In this document: piece by piece, positions 11,590 to 25,022 of the stretch | How the letters are laid out: every line of letters starts with the position of its first letter | Numbering within the stretch: the first letter of the stretch is position 1 | Assembly: GCA_039881145.1 (NCBI GenBank) | Contig: JAYKKI010000052.1 | Coordinates: 8,437,501 to 8,501,500, forward strand | Direction: 5' to 3' | From: Druceiella hillmani | Taxonomy: Eukaryota > Arthropoda > Insecta > Lepidoptera > Hepialidae | DNA: 64,000 nucleotides | Notes under the pieces: generated by a model | What the model was told of the DNA's origin: nothing | Seen by the model: the letters and a program-made list of their open reading frames with translations, nothing else | Databases searched by the model: none | Made by a program: the position numbers and the translations under genes

Positions 11590-14500
11590 AGTGCTCCATC
11601 AAAAGTTTTGTGGTGATAAAATTAACAGCGACGCAAAAGAAAAAAGGATAGAGGGAAACGCAGAAGAAAGCTTGCAGCATCTGAAAGAATAGAGAGTGGT
11701 CAAAAGAATAGGAGAATGTTTTTCATTTGGATCGTGTATCTCTTAGACGCGCTTTAATCACACATGGCGGAATTTGTCTAAATCATAGATTTGCCCGTCT
11801 CTTCCCTACAGCAACTCAAAAATAAATCCCTTGTTTTTAATACCACTTTCATATATTAAAGCGAGTGTTCGAATGACACAAGTTAAATTAAATTTTCTAA
11901 AATTATCTTCAAATAATAAAATTTATTTCAAAATTAATAACTAATTGAAATTCTAATAGAAATAAACATTTTACCACACGATTTTTATTCGTTCCATAAT
12001 CTGTTGTTATCACGGGCAAGATATGCGGCGATGTCGATGACGCAGCAAAACTATTTCCCTTAAATCAATATTTTTAAGGACAAATGGTGTTTGTATATCT
12101 TTGGTAATACTTCAATGAATCTTTGTTTCTGTTTAGACAAGCAATGGTTGCTCAACATTCCTCAATGCCTAATTTTTACTCAGCTGCTGTTGAAACATAT
12201 ATTGTTTACTATTTCAAACTTGAGCAATTAGCGTAGGATGCATTTTTGTTACCATAATTACTTAAAAAAAGTTGATTATGAGAATAAAATGAATACTTAC
12301 TTAAATTTAAGCTTCTCTCATCGTAATTTTTTTGGAAATGAATTCAAAATGAATTATTAGTTTTAACCACTTCGAATAAAATAGCCCAAAACTTTTTACG
12401 CATTTTGCTTTTTGATTAAAACTAATTTAATTTACGAATAACAAAATGAACGGAATAATAATTTCGAAAAAAGAAATAAGATTTTGTATGTATATTTTTG
12501 TGTCAGCAGCATCTCTGGGATGGAACATGGGTTCGTAAAATTCATAAATAAATAATTATATTTCCAATTTTTCTATCCTTTGTAACATATATATTGTTAC
12601 AATGGACCTTTATTAGATGCATTTATTAAAATTTAATATAATTTTCTAATATTTTAAATAAAAACTTCATTTATTTCAGTTTTTAAATAAAATGTAAAGA
12701 CGTATTGCAATAGTCTTTGCTTAAAAAAGTACCTTGTGCATCTGAAGACGTTGATTTTAAACCTAATTACAAGAAATATTTACACCAGGTTTATCGCTGG
12801 ACGTCACAGGAACATACTAGCATATTTCGAACAAGTTGTTACACACATTTTCTTACTTAATTGATAATTACATGCAATGAAACATGAATTTATAATGGAA
12901 TGAAACATTATACCATAGAAACATGAGCATTGTATCGTACAACATCATTTTCAAGTGTTTTACATTCTCAGTTCCGCGCTATATGTGTACTTTGTGTCAT
13001 GGACAGATCATATATTTAGTTTATTTACACACGTCACGTGTTCATTACCATCGACCCTGCCAACCTGTAATTATAACTTGAGAAATTATGTAATTATTAA
13101 TATTTAATGAAGCTATTCGTAAAAAAAAATCTTTCTCTAAAAAGTATACTGCATTCTAAAATACTTTTTATGATTAAAATTTGCTTTTGAAAAACGACAA
13201 ACGTCTCCATCCGTCGGTCTGTACATTCGCAAATATATATGTGGATGTTGACGGTGTTTTTTTATTAATCAATAATCGGAATTGAAACCTTTAGATTTTC
13301 ACAATAACTTGCTCAATAGTTTAAATTTTATAAACACATTTCATGGAAAAACTCTATTTTTTCGTGCGAAGCGACTATTTCTGATCACGGATTTGCATAA
13401 ATCTTTATGCCTCTTTGAATCCTGTTGTTTTTACTTTTTTTAATTGCTTTTAAGTTTCTTATAATTTTTGGATGAATGAATAATTAAAAAACGGAGCATG
13501 TGCATTTTTAATATTACATTTTTTTTATTAGATACTGAAAGTGAAGTTACAATAATTTCACCTCGGAAGCAAAATTTTGTACACGCTTTGCATAATTAAT
13601 ATAATATTTCTTAAATACATTTTCAGTAATATTTAAGTTTGCTGTGTCGATAGATATTGCCTTCAGAAAAGATAAACCAAATGCCCTTTCTTTTATTTCT
13701 TTCTAAGCGATCCATTATTTAATTTGAAAATTGATTTGGTCCACACAAAAAAGTATCAGCCTAAAGACATTTCAAGAAACATTACAATAAAAAAGTTACC
13801 CACACATGGTCGAACAGAAGAGCCACATACTTACTCGTTGCTATTGACGTTCGACGTATCAATTTTCTTTATGGAGGCTCTGGACTAATACAACCATTAA
13901 TCAATGTCCTCCAACTTGACGTAAACAGCTTATTATTGTAGTGACTGGGTTAATACAAAACATATTTCAGCAAATCATGGGGCGTAGAAGGGCGGTGAAA
14001 AGATTTGCTTTACTGGATCGACTGACTGGCAGATTTTCCATACTCCATATACCAATGAGGAGAATGTGGCTAATTTTTATGTAGAAATAACCACTGATTT
14101 CTTATACTTTTGTCTAGTCTGTAGTAAGACCTAGTTGTTACGAGAGAATATTTTATAATGACTCTTTAACTTGAATAACTAGTCATCATTTTGACAAAAA
14201 AGAGCAAAAACCTGACGATATCAGGAGAGATCTTTGGAATTTCTTCATACCATTTGACTCAAAATAAAAATTTACATCCTTAAAAGGTTACTTATGTGTT
14301 CATCTCTTCACTTATTTTTTTCTCAGAAACTACTTGACGAGAAAATTTAAAATTTGAAAAAATATTAAAACACCCTATGTGGGTTCAATAGCTAACACTC
14401 AAAACTATTTATGTAGGGATTTTACGGGGGAAAATTAATTAGTAAAAAAATTTATTAATTCGGTACATCACGTATTGTTTACAAACGGATATAATTATCT

Positions 14501-17500
14501 AAGGTCCAAGGATAAGGGTCTTAAGAATAGTCTTACTCAAAAGTCTATTCACTATAACTTCAAAAAATGGGCAATAAATATGGAAGAAATCTATTGTTAG
14601 ATTCAAAACAAGGTATAAAAATAACTTGTTTCTGAATCTACTGAACTTAATGATATACGAAATACAAGATTATTAATAAATATTTATTGCACTAAGAAGT
14701 CCATATTAGTGATGACATATATCTAAACTAATTTTACTTCAAACAAGTTACGAAACAATTGATGAACGAGCCTGACTAATTGGTCTATTTTTTATATTGT
14801 AAAATAAAAAGTAGAAACAAGTTTTATTAAGTATCAACTACATAAATCTAACTAAATATTTTACATAAAACCTCTTTTATTTTCAAACAACTCTTATGTC
14901 TAGCTCTTGTTAAGATTAAATTTTGGCGAAAGCAATTTAAATTTTTCTACTTTTCGATCAAGTTATTGCATAATAATAAAATAAATTGAAATAACAAGGT
15001 AATTCTAACAGCGTATGTACCTACAGCTTTGCCAAATTTTCTGCATTCGTCGAATTAACATATATTAAACGAAGATAATGAATCGAATTAATAAAATAAT
15101 AATGGATGTGGAAAAAATGACTTGTAACCATTTTTTCGCAACATTTCAATTTTTAGAAAAGTCGTAAACATTATTTTACACCTACTATTTTCTTTCTTAT
15201 ATAGTTATTAATTAATTTTATCTTTCATTCAGACGCAAACGGTAAAAGCGAGCACGCGAACTTTAATCCGAACTTTAATAGATACAAATTTTTGAGATTA
15301 TTACAGAGATTCCGCCCGATGTTCAAGTTATATATAAGCTTATATTTTTGTTCAAAGAATCTAGACTGGAAGAAAAAACGAAACTTTGAACCTTTTGAAC
15401 GAATGTTTCGCTATATTTTAGAAAAGAAGAAAAAAAAAAGAAGAGAAAAAAAATGTCTGTGTGCGAAGCTGAGGACAAACAAGTTAAAATATACAGAAGT
15501 AATGTTATAAAGAAAACAGTAATCTTATATTTAGTCCGTATATATCCAGTAGAAAGAAACGGAAAAATTTATACGAATATATAAGTAATAAATCAGTACA
15601 TAAAAGCTCAATACCTGCTATACATTACAGCACTTTAATAAGTGCGTAATCCTGGGCGCGTCCATTGACTTTCCAGAGCTTCTAAGTTTATTTTTTTCCA
15701 ATAATTCTCGTGCGGAAAATGGTTGGCAATCTAACATTTATTTAGTAGCTTTCTTTTTAATATTCACAGATATATTTTTCCTGGTATTATTTATTTAATA
15801 ATCTGAACGTAACGTGCTTGATGAACTGTATTTTTAATTAAAACATTATTCAACGTAATTAAGTATGGGCAAATTAAAATAAAATGTGCAAAAATCTGCA
15901 ACTAACTTTTCTTGTGTAGTTTTATTTTGTAAGATTTTAATAAAACCTTTCGTTGTAATCTGGACCTAAAAATAAATAAACTTTAGTGAATTTAAATAAT
16001 TGTGAATTTAAAGATATAATTAAATCTTTCTTCTTTATGAACAATTTGAAAATATTGGAATTTGGATGAAATCAACGTATAAGAATCAAAGCTAAAATTT
16101 TGGATTCATCGATATGAAACACAACAATTTTAAAAATTTGTTAAAAAATATTGTTGAATATAATAAATACGATAAAAATTTTCGTGTAAATTTCCATTTA
16201 TCATCGGTGAAAATTCCATTTTGTCCCATAAATTTGCGTAAATTTTCATACCAACGTGAATATTAAATGTAATAAATCTGGTAGTAATTTGAAAAGCAAC
16301 ATTAAAAGCTTCAGTATAGAAGGGTTTATATTATTACCAAGTCCGAAATTAAATTGCTTATCGGTTAATTTTTCCAACTTTTCTTTCCGTTATTTAGTCG
16401 GTGTAATTACACAATTATGAAAGTATCATTGAATATGGAATCGATTAACGTAAATTATAATGAGATTTCATTTTACTCCAACTAAAAATGAATTTAAATG
16501 TCTTTAAATTATAATAATTTAAAAATGAATTCAATTTATGATTGTAATCATCCTCGCTTCGAGTCAGTTTTAACAAACTTAAGAAACTAAGTTGGAAATT
16601 ACACTGCTCTCACCCTGCCATCGTCTACTTTCTACCAACGTTTTGAAAAGTGATAAATCAAATTGTGGATAGATTTATGTTTTCTACTTTAATATTAAAT
16701 TAAAATTAAAAATGAATTGAGCTAAATTTGCTTTCCCTAAGCTGATAAATACATAAGAAGTTTCTATAAATTCCATGAACAAATTTAATAAAGTTAAAAA
16801 AAAGATATTTAAGAAGTATTTACTTAACATTATCTTGGCAAATTTTAATTAAACTAGTACACTTGTGCATCTCCTCTACGTACTTCACCGTTCTGTCCAG
16901 GATGCAATCATTTGATACTAAAAAATGGCGAAAATATTCAACCAGCTAGGAATTGCTGATAGATATTCTTAATGCCGAGCAAAAAATATTATTCTTCTTA
17001 AATCAACTTACGTTCAACTTAAAAAATAAAAAAACATCTAAGTACTAGAATTTGAGCATCGAAATTTCTGTGTAAAGATATATGTAAACAGTTAAGAGTG
17101 GGATCATAAACATATTTCACACCGTCTAAATCTATGGCCTAATTTATTTTCAACAGTCGTAAAACATAATAATTTTCTAAAAACTCTCCTTGTAATTTGT
17201 CGGTAGTTCCCATAAATATATTTATGAGTAAATTATATTATTTATTTATTCTTAAGAAAAGCAATAAAAATTTAAGGAATCTACTAATATTATCGATTCC
17301 TCTATATGAAACTGTAAGTTAACTCATGTGAGAACTGGATCTTAACATTTATTTCCAAGTTATTTTGAATGTGCGAGTCGAGAAAATTTTTATGTAAGCA
17401 AAATTGGAAAAAATTATTAGTATATTGCCTAACAAAATAGAAAATATGTCAGTAGTTATTTTTACAAACATACATGTAAGCGTTATGAAATATAAATCGT

Positions 17501-18450
17501 GATCACACATTGAAGTATTACGCATTAAGTCAATCGTGTACGAATAAGAACTGGAAATAGTATAATCTGTAATGTTTTCACTTATTATATTACTGAAAAT
17601 CCATTTGAGCAGAAATTTATATCTTGTTGCGGAAGTAACTTATAATTTCCGTAATTGCTTATTTTAATAAGTTATTACAGATTATCAGCAAATAAAAAGC
17701 GCCTCGTCTTACTAGTCTTAGGCGAAGTTTAATTAATTACTAGCAAAATAAGAAGAGATATAAGTTAGTATCCGACACAAGATCAGTGTTATTCGGTTGG
17801 CAACTAATTATCCCACCATTTAAGTACGTCAGTGGTATCTCATGTGGTCAATCAAAGTTTTACCACTTCTTCCCGAAAGCGTATAGTTTTATTTTTTTCT
17901 ATACCAGTCTGAGAGAATTACACTAGTTCTACTGTTTAAGGGAAAATTCATCTAAGACACAGTTCAATAAAACTTTATATTTTTATTCAAAGAACCTAGA
18001 CTAGAAGAAAAAACCATACTTCGAACTTTTGGCTGTATTTTTGAGGATTGTTTCTGCCTGTATTTCTTGTTTTTCGCCCCAAAATGAGATTTATGACGGA
18101 AAAAAGCTTTGAGTTCTCGTCGTAAATATTTTGTCTGGTATCTGCTCGCAAAAAATCAGTTGCTAACTAAACGAAAGATTGAACGCATAGCTTTGTATTA
18201 ATCCCACTAGACATGTTAGAGAAATTTGCATAATTCCTCAAGTAGCTCGATAAAAGTAGTTCGATTATTAATTATGAAATAAAAAAAAAGCTACTAATTT
18301 TTAATATTTATAAATTGGTAAATTCAGACAAAAATAAACATTAAACAATTCACATCAACAATAAAACATTTGTTGTGTTTTATACTTCTTTTATATAAAT
18401 TTTGATTGTTTTTACACTCAATACAATTCTTTAGCTTAAATTTTTAGTTA
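11590..18450. other. Long AT-rich stretch without recognisable genes
   Basis: Almost 7 kb with no supportable feature. It holds only short K/N/F-rich ORFs, for example 15292-15510, which contains a lysine run from an A-rich tract. A weak 'ccatccgtcggtctgt' near 13208 may be a relic of a retroelement tail. No LINE or LTR motifs were found here. Confidence 0.5.
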
Positions 18451-18458
18451 CGAAGAAA

Positions 18459-18698
18459 TTAATTGCCCGCTAGTGGAAACTCATCCGTATGGTATTCTAA
18501 AAGCTTAAACTTTAGCTGTCTTAATACATATTCGATATTCGACATCACAACCCTGTTCGATGCAGAATGATATTTTCTTTCTAAACTGAGCTGCAGCTGC
18601 TGCACGAAATCAAAATAAAAATATTCTGCCAATACTTTTGCGGCATCTGGCCCAAAATCTAACATTTTACTAAAATGTTCGAACCAGGGTAGTTGCGT
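18459..18698 (-). CDS. Unassigned ORF with protein-like composition (possible exon)
   Basis: The frame is open from about 18698 to the TAA at 18459, about 78 codons; the first ATG is at 18663-18665, giving 68 residues. Composition is balanced and unlike the surrounding AT noise: it includes 'MLDFGPDAAKVLAEYF', 'FVQQLQLSLERKYHSASN' and 'NIEYVLRQLKFKLLEYH', and reads like two or three amphipathic helices. No domain is recognised. An AG lies directly upstream ('ttgag', minus strand), so a terminal exon is possible, but the pyrimidine tract is poor and no AATAAA was seen just downstream. It could equally be a fragment of an unrecognised transposon or an old viral insertion. Confidence 0.3.
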   Translation of the reverse strand, partial: TQLPWFEHFSKMLDFGPDAAKVLAEYFYFDFVQQLQLSLERKYHSASNRVVMSNIEYVLRQLKFKLLEYHTDEFPLAGN

Positions 18699-19390
18699 GT
18701 CTCAATATAAGACTAAATGCGCTAGAATTTACTTTGGGCCGTGTCTCGATATTCTGTAATATTTTATTCAAACTGATCAAACACGTATATTTAATACTAG
18801 TATCATATAATGGCATTTTTATAGCACTCTGTTAATAAAAGTAGAAGTATGTTAGTCATCTTTATTATACATAATTTTCTGATTTATTGCACAGGGATTT
18901 GTGGTTGCACATAGTATACATCTGACAAGGTTAACCTATCACTTTAATATATAGTTACAATGAACGGTTGTGTTGTATTATAATGACGGTTTACCGAAAA
19001 TCGTTTTAAGTATATTCTCATGAGGAGGTATTAAAATTATATTTTGCAACCCTCACACAATCATTATTTAATTAAATTTTAAGTCATTAAAATCTGCTAC
19101 TTTTGATAGATTTAGGAAAAAATCATTTTTGTTTCCTTCCCTAATAATTTTAAGTAATTGGAACTTTCGATTACAATGTAAATTGTTTATTACATAGTAA
19201 ACATTTATGGACCCTGAAGGGATTACTATCCATATTTTTAAATTCATCTCACTCATTTTAATTTAATCTCTTTATTTTTTGTGTCATTTTTTTCATAACA
19301 ATTTATATTTTGACTTGAAATTTTCAAAGTAGCATTAATATTGAAAATCAATTTTCCCTTTAGGACTTTAGGTCAACGAAGAATAATCTC

Positions 19391-19684
19391 GTAAGTATTC
19401 CGACCTTTGTACATCGACTTCTCAACGAGATTTATAATGGATTCCGCTGCTCTAATTAGTAATTATTTTTAAAGTAAGTAAGTATTCCGACCTTTGTACA
19501 TCGACTTTTCAACGAGATTTATAATGGATTCCGAACTCTATAATGGATTCCGCTGCTCTAATTAGTAATTATTTTTAAAGTAAGTAAGTATTCCGTCCTT
19601 TGTACATCGACTTTTCAACGAGATTTATAATGGATTTCGAACTCTATAATGGATTCCGCTGCTCTAATTAGTAATTATTTTTAA
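19391..19684 (+). repeat. Three-copy tandem repeat (87 to 106 bp unit)
   Basis: Copies begin 'gtaagtattccg' at 19391, 19478 and 19584 and end in 'taattagtaattattttta'. Copies 2 and 3 contain an extra 19 bp created by an internal duplication of 'tataatggattccg'. Copies differ by only a few substitutions, so the expansion is recent compared with the decayed transposons nearby. Confidence 0.95.
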
Positions 19685-19910
19685 CTCCCTTTTTACCCTC
19701 ACGTTTGCGGACATTTTATTTGCTCCAACGGCCGTGGGGGTTGGCAGATGAATTTTAATAAATGCAACGACACGAAAGAGGATCGTGAATAATTTTGAAT
19801 AATTGAAGCGACGCAATCGGGACGTTGTTTGATCGAGACGTGGGCTACCTTTTGTTTTGGGTGGACATACGAGACGAGTGTAAATCCCATCCTTTTATGA
19901 AGAAGCAATT
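19685..19910. other. Short region of raised GC, no assigned function
   Basis: This segment is noticeably less AT-rich than its flanks and is directly downstream of the triplicated repeat. A 69-codon minus ORF (19699-19908) covers it, with 'MLLHKRMGFTLVSYVHPKQK' at its start, but no domain is recognised. It could be an exon, a conserved non-coding element or a transposon fragment. Confidence 0.3.
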
Positions 19911-21950
19911 ATTTCAGAACTTTGCTATCTATTTAATAAATTATAATTTTAGATATATTTAACAATATATTATTATTTGAGACATGGCAAGGAATATTAT
20001 TTGAACAGGATATTTTTGGATTTAAGTTTTGGTCTACTATTTTCCGTGTGAATGACACTGTCGTTTATTTTAAATATCTAATTTATTTCGGCCAACTAAT
20101 AAATTTATGAAAGTTGTAGATTATGTTAGTTGTAGATATGTTTTTTGTATATATTAGAAAAAAAATATTTTTCTCTTTTAACTTTAGATATTAGAAATAC
20201 AAAAGCGGTAAAAAATATTTTAAAGAATAATGAAAAACAAAAATGTTATATACAGACGCGACGCCATTCACGTAAAACACATTCGGCGTTTTAGATGAAT
20301 GAATTTTTTACCCTTATGTTATGAGTCGGGGAAACATTCATTAATTTTTGAATAACGTTAATATCAGCAATAAAATTATCTTTGAAAAAAATTGTTTCAT
20401 AGAATCGATTCAAAACCTTTTGTAATTCAAACTTTTATACTTTCCATGTATCTAAGATTCCTGTAAATTAATGATAGTTTGTGTTTATTTTTAAGGACAA
20501 AACTGATTTTTTCTGCTATCTCCATATTTATTAAAAAAAAACACAACAGCTTAGGTAATTAAATTTATTTTTCCACTTTTTGTTTTTTATGGGCTACTTT
20601 TTTGTTTGTGAACCATTTTCATTTAAAAAGGACATTTTTGATGAAAACAGTCACAATTTATTGAAATGAGTTCAGAACATAAAAAAAATTCAAAAGTTAA
20701 TATTTTTAATTTCATTATACAATTTGGTATGGAATTTTTGTTTGGTAAGACGGAAAATTTACGATTTTTTGCTGTCGTAGGAGTGCCTAGATTAAAGTAG
20801 TTTTAGGCTTTGAACTGCTTTTCTTCATATTCCGATAAGATGAATACAATCCATCTTATCAGCAACCAAAATTTTGATGTCTTTTTATTTAAAAACGAAT
20901 CTTTAAATCGTTTGAGTTATATACTTACTATTGAACAATTTACTTTATTTTCGTCCCACTATACAATATTAACGGAAGCAAAATACATAATCCTGGTTAC
21001 ATAATATCATACTTGTATCTCTTGCTGTTATACTACTTTTTTAGGACACGAGTAGAAGAATCTCTTTTCATACGTAGGGATATGCATATTTCATCTGCTT
21101 GAGTTATTCTGCTTGTAAGCTATTTTATAATTCATTTCTTGGAACATATGTGATTTTCAAGTCATCTTTGACTTTCATTGGATAAAATATAAAACAACCA
21201 ATACTTGGTGGTGTAAGAGGACAATAAATCTTCGCTCATCATTACGTGACACTTTGCTTGCTTTTCAGTCTAAACGGGATTCGCGAGGTAAGAGCAATCT
21301 GAATTCTCTTCGTGTATTTAATTATTTTGTTTCTTATTTAGGTACTCGTGGATAGTCAGTTGTTAACTGATAAGAAGATCGAACGTTATGCCTTTTATAT
21401 ACCCTACCAATTATATTCAAGAAATTCCTGCAGCATTACATAAATCACTGACAAATAATGGCAAGGTTAATAATAACTAAATGCAATGTTTATTATCCGT
21501 GTTTGAAAAAATAATTTCTCTGTCTTTCAATGGACATCAAGTTAACGTTTTATAAGATTTATTTAGTTGGTATTGTTACCAATTTAATGGGTTCTCTAAA
21601 GATAATGGATATCGATATCCATCGAAATCTAATAAACTTTGTTATGACATTTTATGCAGAAAAAATGTAATTGTATGTATTGTATATTATTTTCTCCTGA
21701 AAATTTTCCTTGATGTTTTTTATGTCACAGATCTGAAATTAAATGCAAAATAAAAGCCAGCAATTACACTATAAAGTAGAAAAGCTAAGTAAGTAATAAC
21801 AAATGGGAAAAAATTACTATAACGGTGGCATTTGACATATTTTAACCATAAATTAACTGTGAACAACTTTGCAACTCATCGATATCATGTCTAATGCTAT
21901 CTGATGTCGTCAATCAGAGAAAAAAAAACTTAAATATTTGATGACTAAAA
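19911..21950. other. AT-rich intergenic DNA
   Basis: No coding, RNA or repeat feature can be supported. Only chance ORFs are present, for example 20810-21004. Confidence 0.5.
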
Positions 21951-21954
21951 TTCA

Positions 21955-22830
21955 AATATTTGTATAACTATACGAAGAGGAATTAGGCAAGGAGATACAA
22001 TATCACCCAAATTTTTTACCCTCGTAGCTGTATTGGGAAAATAAAGGCCTTATGATATCAGGTACATGTTTAAATAACTTGAGGTTTGCGGACCATATGG
22101 TTCTGTTTGCTAATGATCCAGATGAACTTCTGACTATAATTCAGGAATTGCATGAAACCGTTCTGTCAGTTGGGCTCAAGATGAATCTGAATAAGAAAAA
22201 AGTTTTGACATTGGGAACCGATAGCCCGGTGACTATAAATTTGGTAGGTACTACCTTCAAGCGCATGAATAAGCATGTACACTTGGACCAAAAACTACAA
22301 ATGGGTAAAAATAATCAGATTAACGAAGCAGACAGACGCATACGGCTGGAATGAGCAGCCTTCCCCAAACTCGAGTTCGCCTTTAAAATGAACATGAAAC
22401 ACCACTTAAAAGCATGCATATTTAATCAGTTTGTACTACCGGTCCTCACTTACGGAGCCAAAACTTGGATAACAACAAAAGCCATCCTGCAAAAGCTTAT
22501 TGTTGCTCGAAGATGGAAAGAAAGTTTGTAGGAATCTCCTTGAAGAATCGCAAAACAAATAAGTGGCTTCGGAGACAAAGTGATGTAGTTGATATTACAA
22601 AGATCATAACGAAACTTAAATGGCAGTGGGCAGACAAAATTTTCTTGAAGGAAGACAAAAGTGTAAAAACCAACCTGCGGCCGCAGATGAGATGGAAGGG
22701 TGACATAATGAGAGTGGCGGAAACAAATTAGATCCAGACAGCTCAAAATAGAATCGAATGGTGCAGATTATATGAGGTCTACACCAAAATGTTTCAGAAT
22801 GGCCTATTATGATGATAATGATTTGATGAC
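21955..22830 (+). pseudogene. RTE-like LINE reverse transcriptase, C-terminal half, decayed
   Basis: The plus strand carries the 3' half of a LINE RT. Near 21975 the frame reads 'IRQGDTISPKFFT', the usual block before the active site. An open frame at 22052-22354 follows, with 'NNLRFADHMVLFANDPDEL' and 'VGLKMNLNKKKVLTL'. The active-site box reads FADH, so the second catalytic Asp is His. After a stop come 'FNQFVLPVLTYGAKTW' (about 22422-22470) and 'ITKLKWQWADKI' (22600-22640), both typical of the insect RTE-like endonuclease-RT family, then a region near 22727-22800 and a 'gatgataatgatttgatgac' tail, as in these elements. The 5' part is missing, which suggests 5' truncation at insertion. Several frameshifts make it inactive. 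Confidence 0.88.
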
Positions 22831-23660
22831 ATTGATAAAATAAAGACATATAACGTGAACTGGCAGAAAATAACTGGGCACTGCACAATATTTTAAGTAC
22901 TTGAGGTAGATGGAAAAATTAAGGTTTCTTTCGCACATAACTATCGAAATCAAAAAATAGTAGTGAGGCATGTAATAGAATATAAGTACTATATATTAAT
23001 ATGTTAAAACGTGACGTTTTATTTTTGAGGTTGCAGAATAAATTTAAAAAATATTAAATTAAACGTTGCTGCTTCTGTGGACTTTATTTTATTTGTCTAA
23101 ATACGATTCTGTAACAAATAACAAAACGAATCGACCTTAATTTGCAGGTAACAAATTTGAATACCCTTAATGTAGAAAATGTTTGAAAGGAATGATTTTA
23201 TTAATATTTCAATAAATATCAGGATTACGTTTTATATGATTTATTTAGTTAACATTTTAACCCATAACCAACTCGATGATTGAACTTTATAAAAAACTTA
23301 ACTACTTGAAATGAAAAGATTTGTATTTGTATCAAAGATTTTTATTCAACTTACGTGATATCCAAATTGAATATAGTGGCAAGAGATTTCCTAAGGCTGA
23401 AAGTTACTGCCGCTATATTCGATTACCGCCTCTATACAAAATCAATTTCCAGTATCAGATAAGTTCAGATAAGCTACTTTGTGCGATATAGGTATATTTA
23501 TAAAAACACCAAGACGTTTGTGTAGGAAACGAAAACATTGGCGGTGACTGAAAGAAAATATTAATATTCATACGTCCAAAAATAACAGGCCACTCGCGAA
23601 ATTTTTAATGCGTATTATTAAAAACATGCAAAAATTATTATTTGTAACCGGCATGTCATA
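22831..23660. other. AT-rich DNA, nothing assigned
   Basis: No supported coding feature. 'taccgcctctatacaaaatc' near 23424 resembles a piece of the duplicated unit that follows and may be an outlying copy. Confidence 0.45.
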
Positions 23661-23666
23661 AAATAA

Positions 23667-24045
23667 TTCAATTATATGACAAACGAAAATCATTAAAATG
23701 TCGTCTTCTATATCTGTACTCTTTTTAAACACTGGACCTGCTAGTCATATTTGAATTTAGGAGATAAATGTAATTTTTCGCACAAATCTCTAAAATTACC
23801 GTACCGACTGTAATAAAAACGTAAATATACACTGACTGCAATAAAACGTGCAATTTTTTCTATCCAGTTATTAACGTTATTCAATTATATCACACACGAA
23901 GGTTATAAAAATATCATCTTGTATATCCATTCTCTTTTTAAACACTGGTCCTACCAGTAATATTTGAACTTAGGGTATTAATGTAATTTTTTTTACAAAT
24001 CTCCGAAATGACTATACCGCCTATAACAAAAACAAATGGATACCA
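23667..24045 (+). repeat. Diverged tandem duplication, period about 212 bp
   Basis: 'attcaattatat' starts units at about 23667 and 23879. Shared blocks include 'ctctttttaaacactgg', 'catatttgaatttagg' against 'aatatttgaacttagg', and 'tgtaattttt' followed by 'acaaatctc'. There is no coding potential. Confidence 0.8.
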
Positions 24046-24752
24046 TCTATGAGCTGAAATATTATATAGATTGAATCCCATAAGTTTCAATTAAGAGTTT
24101 GCAGAATTTCGATTAATTTTAACAGCTTATGACTCGAAGCCCTAGTTTCAGAATTTGAAAAAGTTACGTTACATATATGCTGCTGATATGACAATAAATT
24201 ATCTGCCTTCTAACAATAAAAAATATTTTAACTAGATTTCCACAAAACCTATTGGCCCTTAAAATATGGAAAATATATGTAAGTATATTGCCCCAAAACC
24301 AAAACTAACAAATTGAAAGGGAATTTGATGCAGATATACTTAAAAAATATGAATTGTATTTCTTAAGCATATCTTCTTCGATGATAGCAGTCTGAGTTAG
24401 TAGTTAAGCATATCTATCATAATTCATAGGGAAATTTAAATAATACGATATTTCACACACAAGCGGTTAAAACACTAAATCTAGATATAAATAATCAAAG
24501 CTGGAGAGACAAAATATGTACTATGTGGGATAACTTAAACATTTGAACAAATTTGTAAACCTGTACACTACATGTTCTCAAATTCTAAAGATATATTTTT
24601 ATATTTTGAATCTTTTGTACGTATCTTACACAGCGATGGAGACAATCGCATCATGAGTAAGAGACACGAGTAAAATCATATTCTTACTTAAGCAGGGTAC
24701 ACTTACAGGTGAGTAAATAAAACGTTCGTTAAGCAAAGGGAAATTAGTGAAT

Positions 24753-25022
24753 ATGATGGAGAAGCCGGTGAGCGTGGAAATAATACGTCTCCCTTTGCAC
24801 CCCGCCCACCTCCCATTTTTGCATAATCCCCTTGAAGGTCACCCGCACGAAACATGCGTCACCGTGACTAGGTCTGCTATATTTATTTTTGTCATATTTT
24901 ATATTACATACTCAATCAGTAATTTTTTTAAATTTTTTGTTTCTTTAGGCAAATTTAAAAAACTTTGTTGGCAATATGTCAACAGTGAAAATCTTGATAC
25001 GACAAACGTTAGTGCGTTGTAG
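24753..25022 (+). CDS. Unassigned ORF starting in a GC-rich patch
   Basis: An ATG at 24753 opens 90 codons. The first 40 or so (to about 24875) fall in DNA of markedly higher GC and read 'MEKPVSVEIIRLPLHPAHLP' from the second Met; the rest is AT-rich and hydrophobic ('FIFVIFYITYSISNFFKFF'), as expected of read-through into intergenic DNA. No domain is recognised. If real, the GC-rich part could be a first exon or a conserved non-coding element. Confidence 0.18.
   Translation: MMEKPVSVEIIRLPLHPAHLPFLHNPLEGHPHETCVTVTRSAIFIFVIFYITYSISNFFKFFVSLGKFKKLCWQYVNSENLDTTNVSAL

Noticed and set aside
22450..22888. Minus-strand ORFs over the RTE-like element
   Set aside because: Shadows of the plus-strand RT, whose plus frame carries recognisable motifs.
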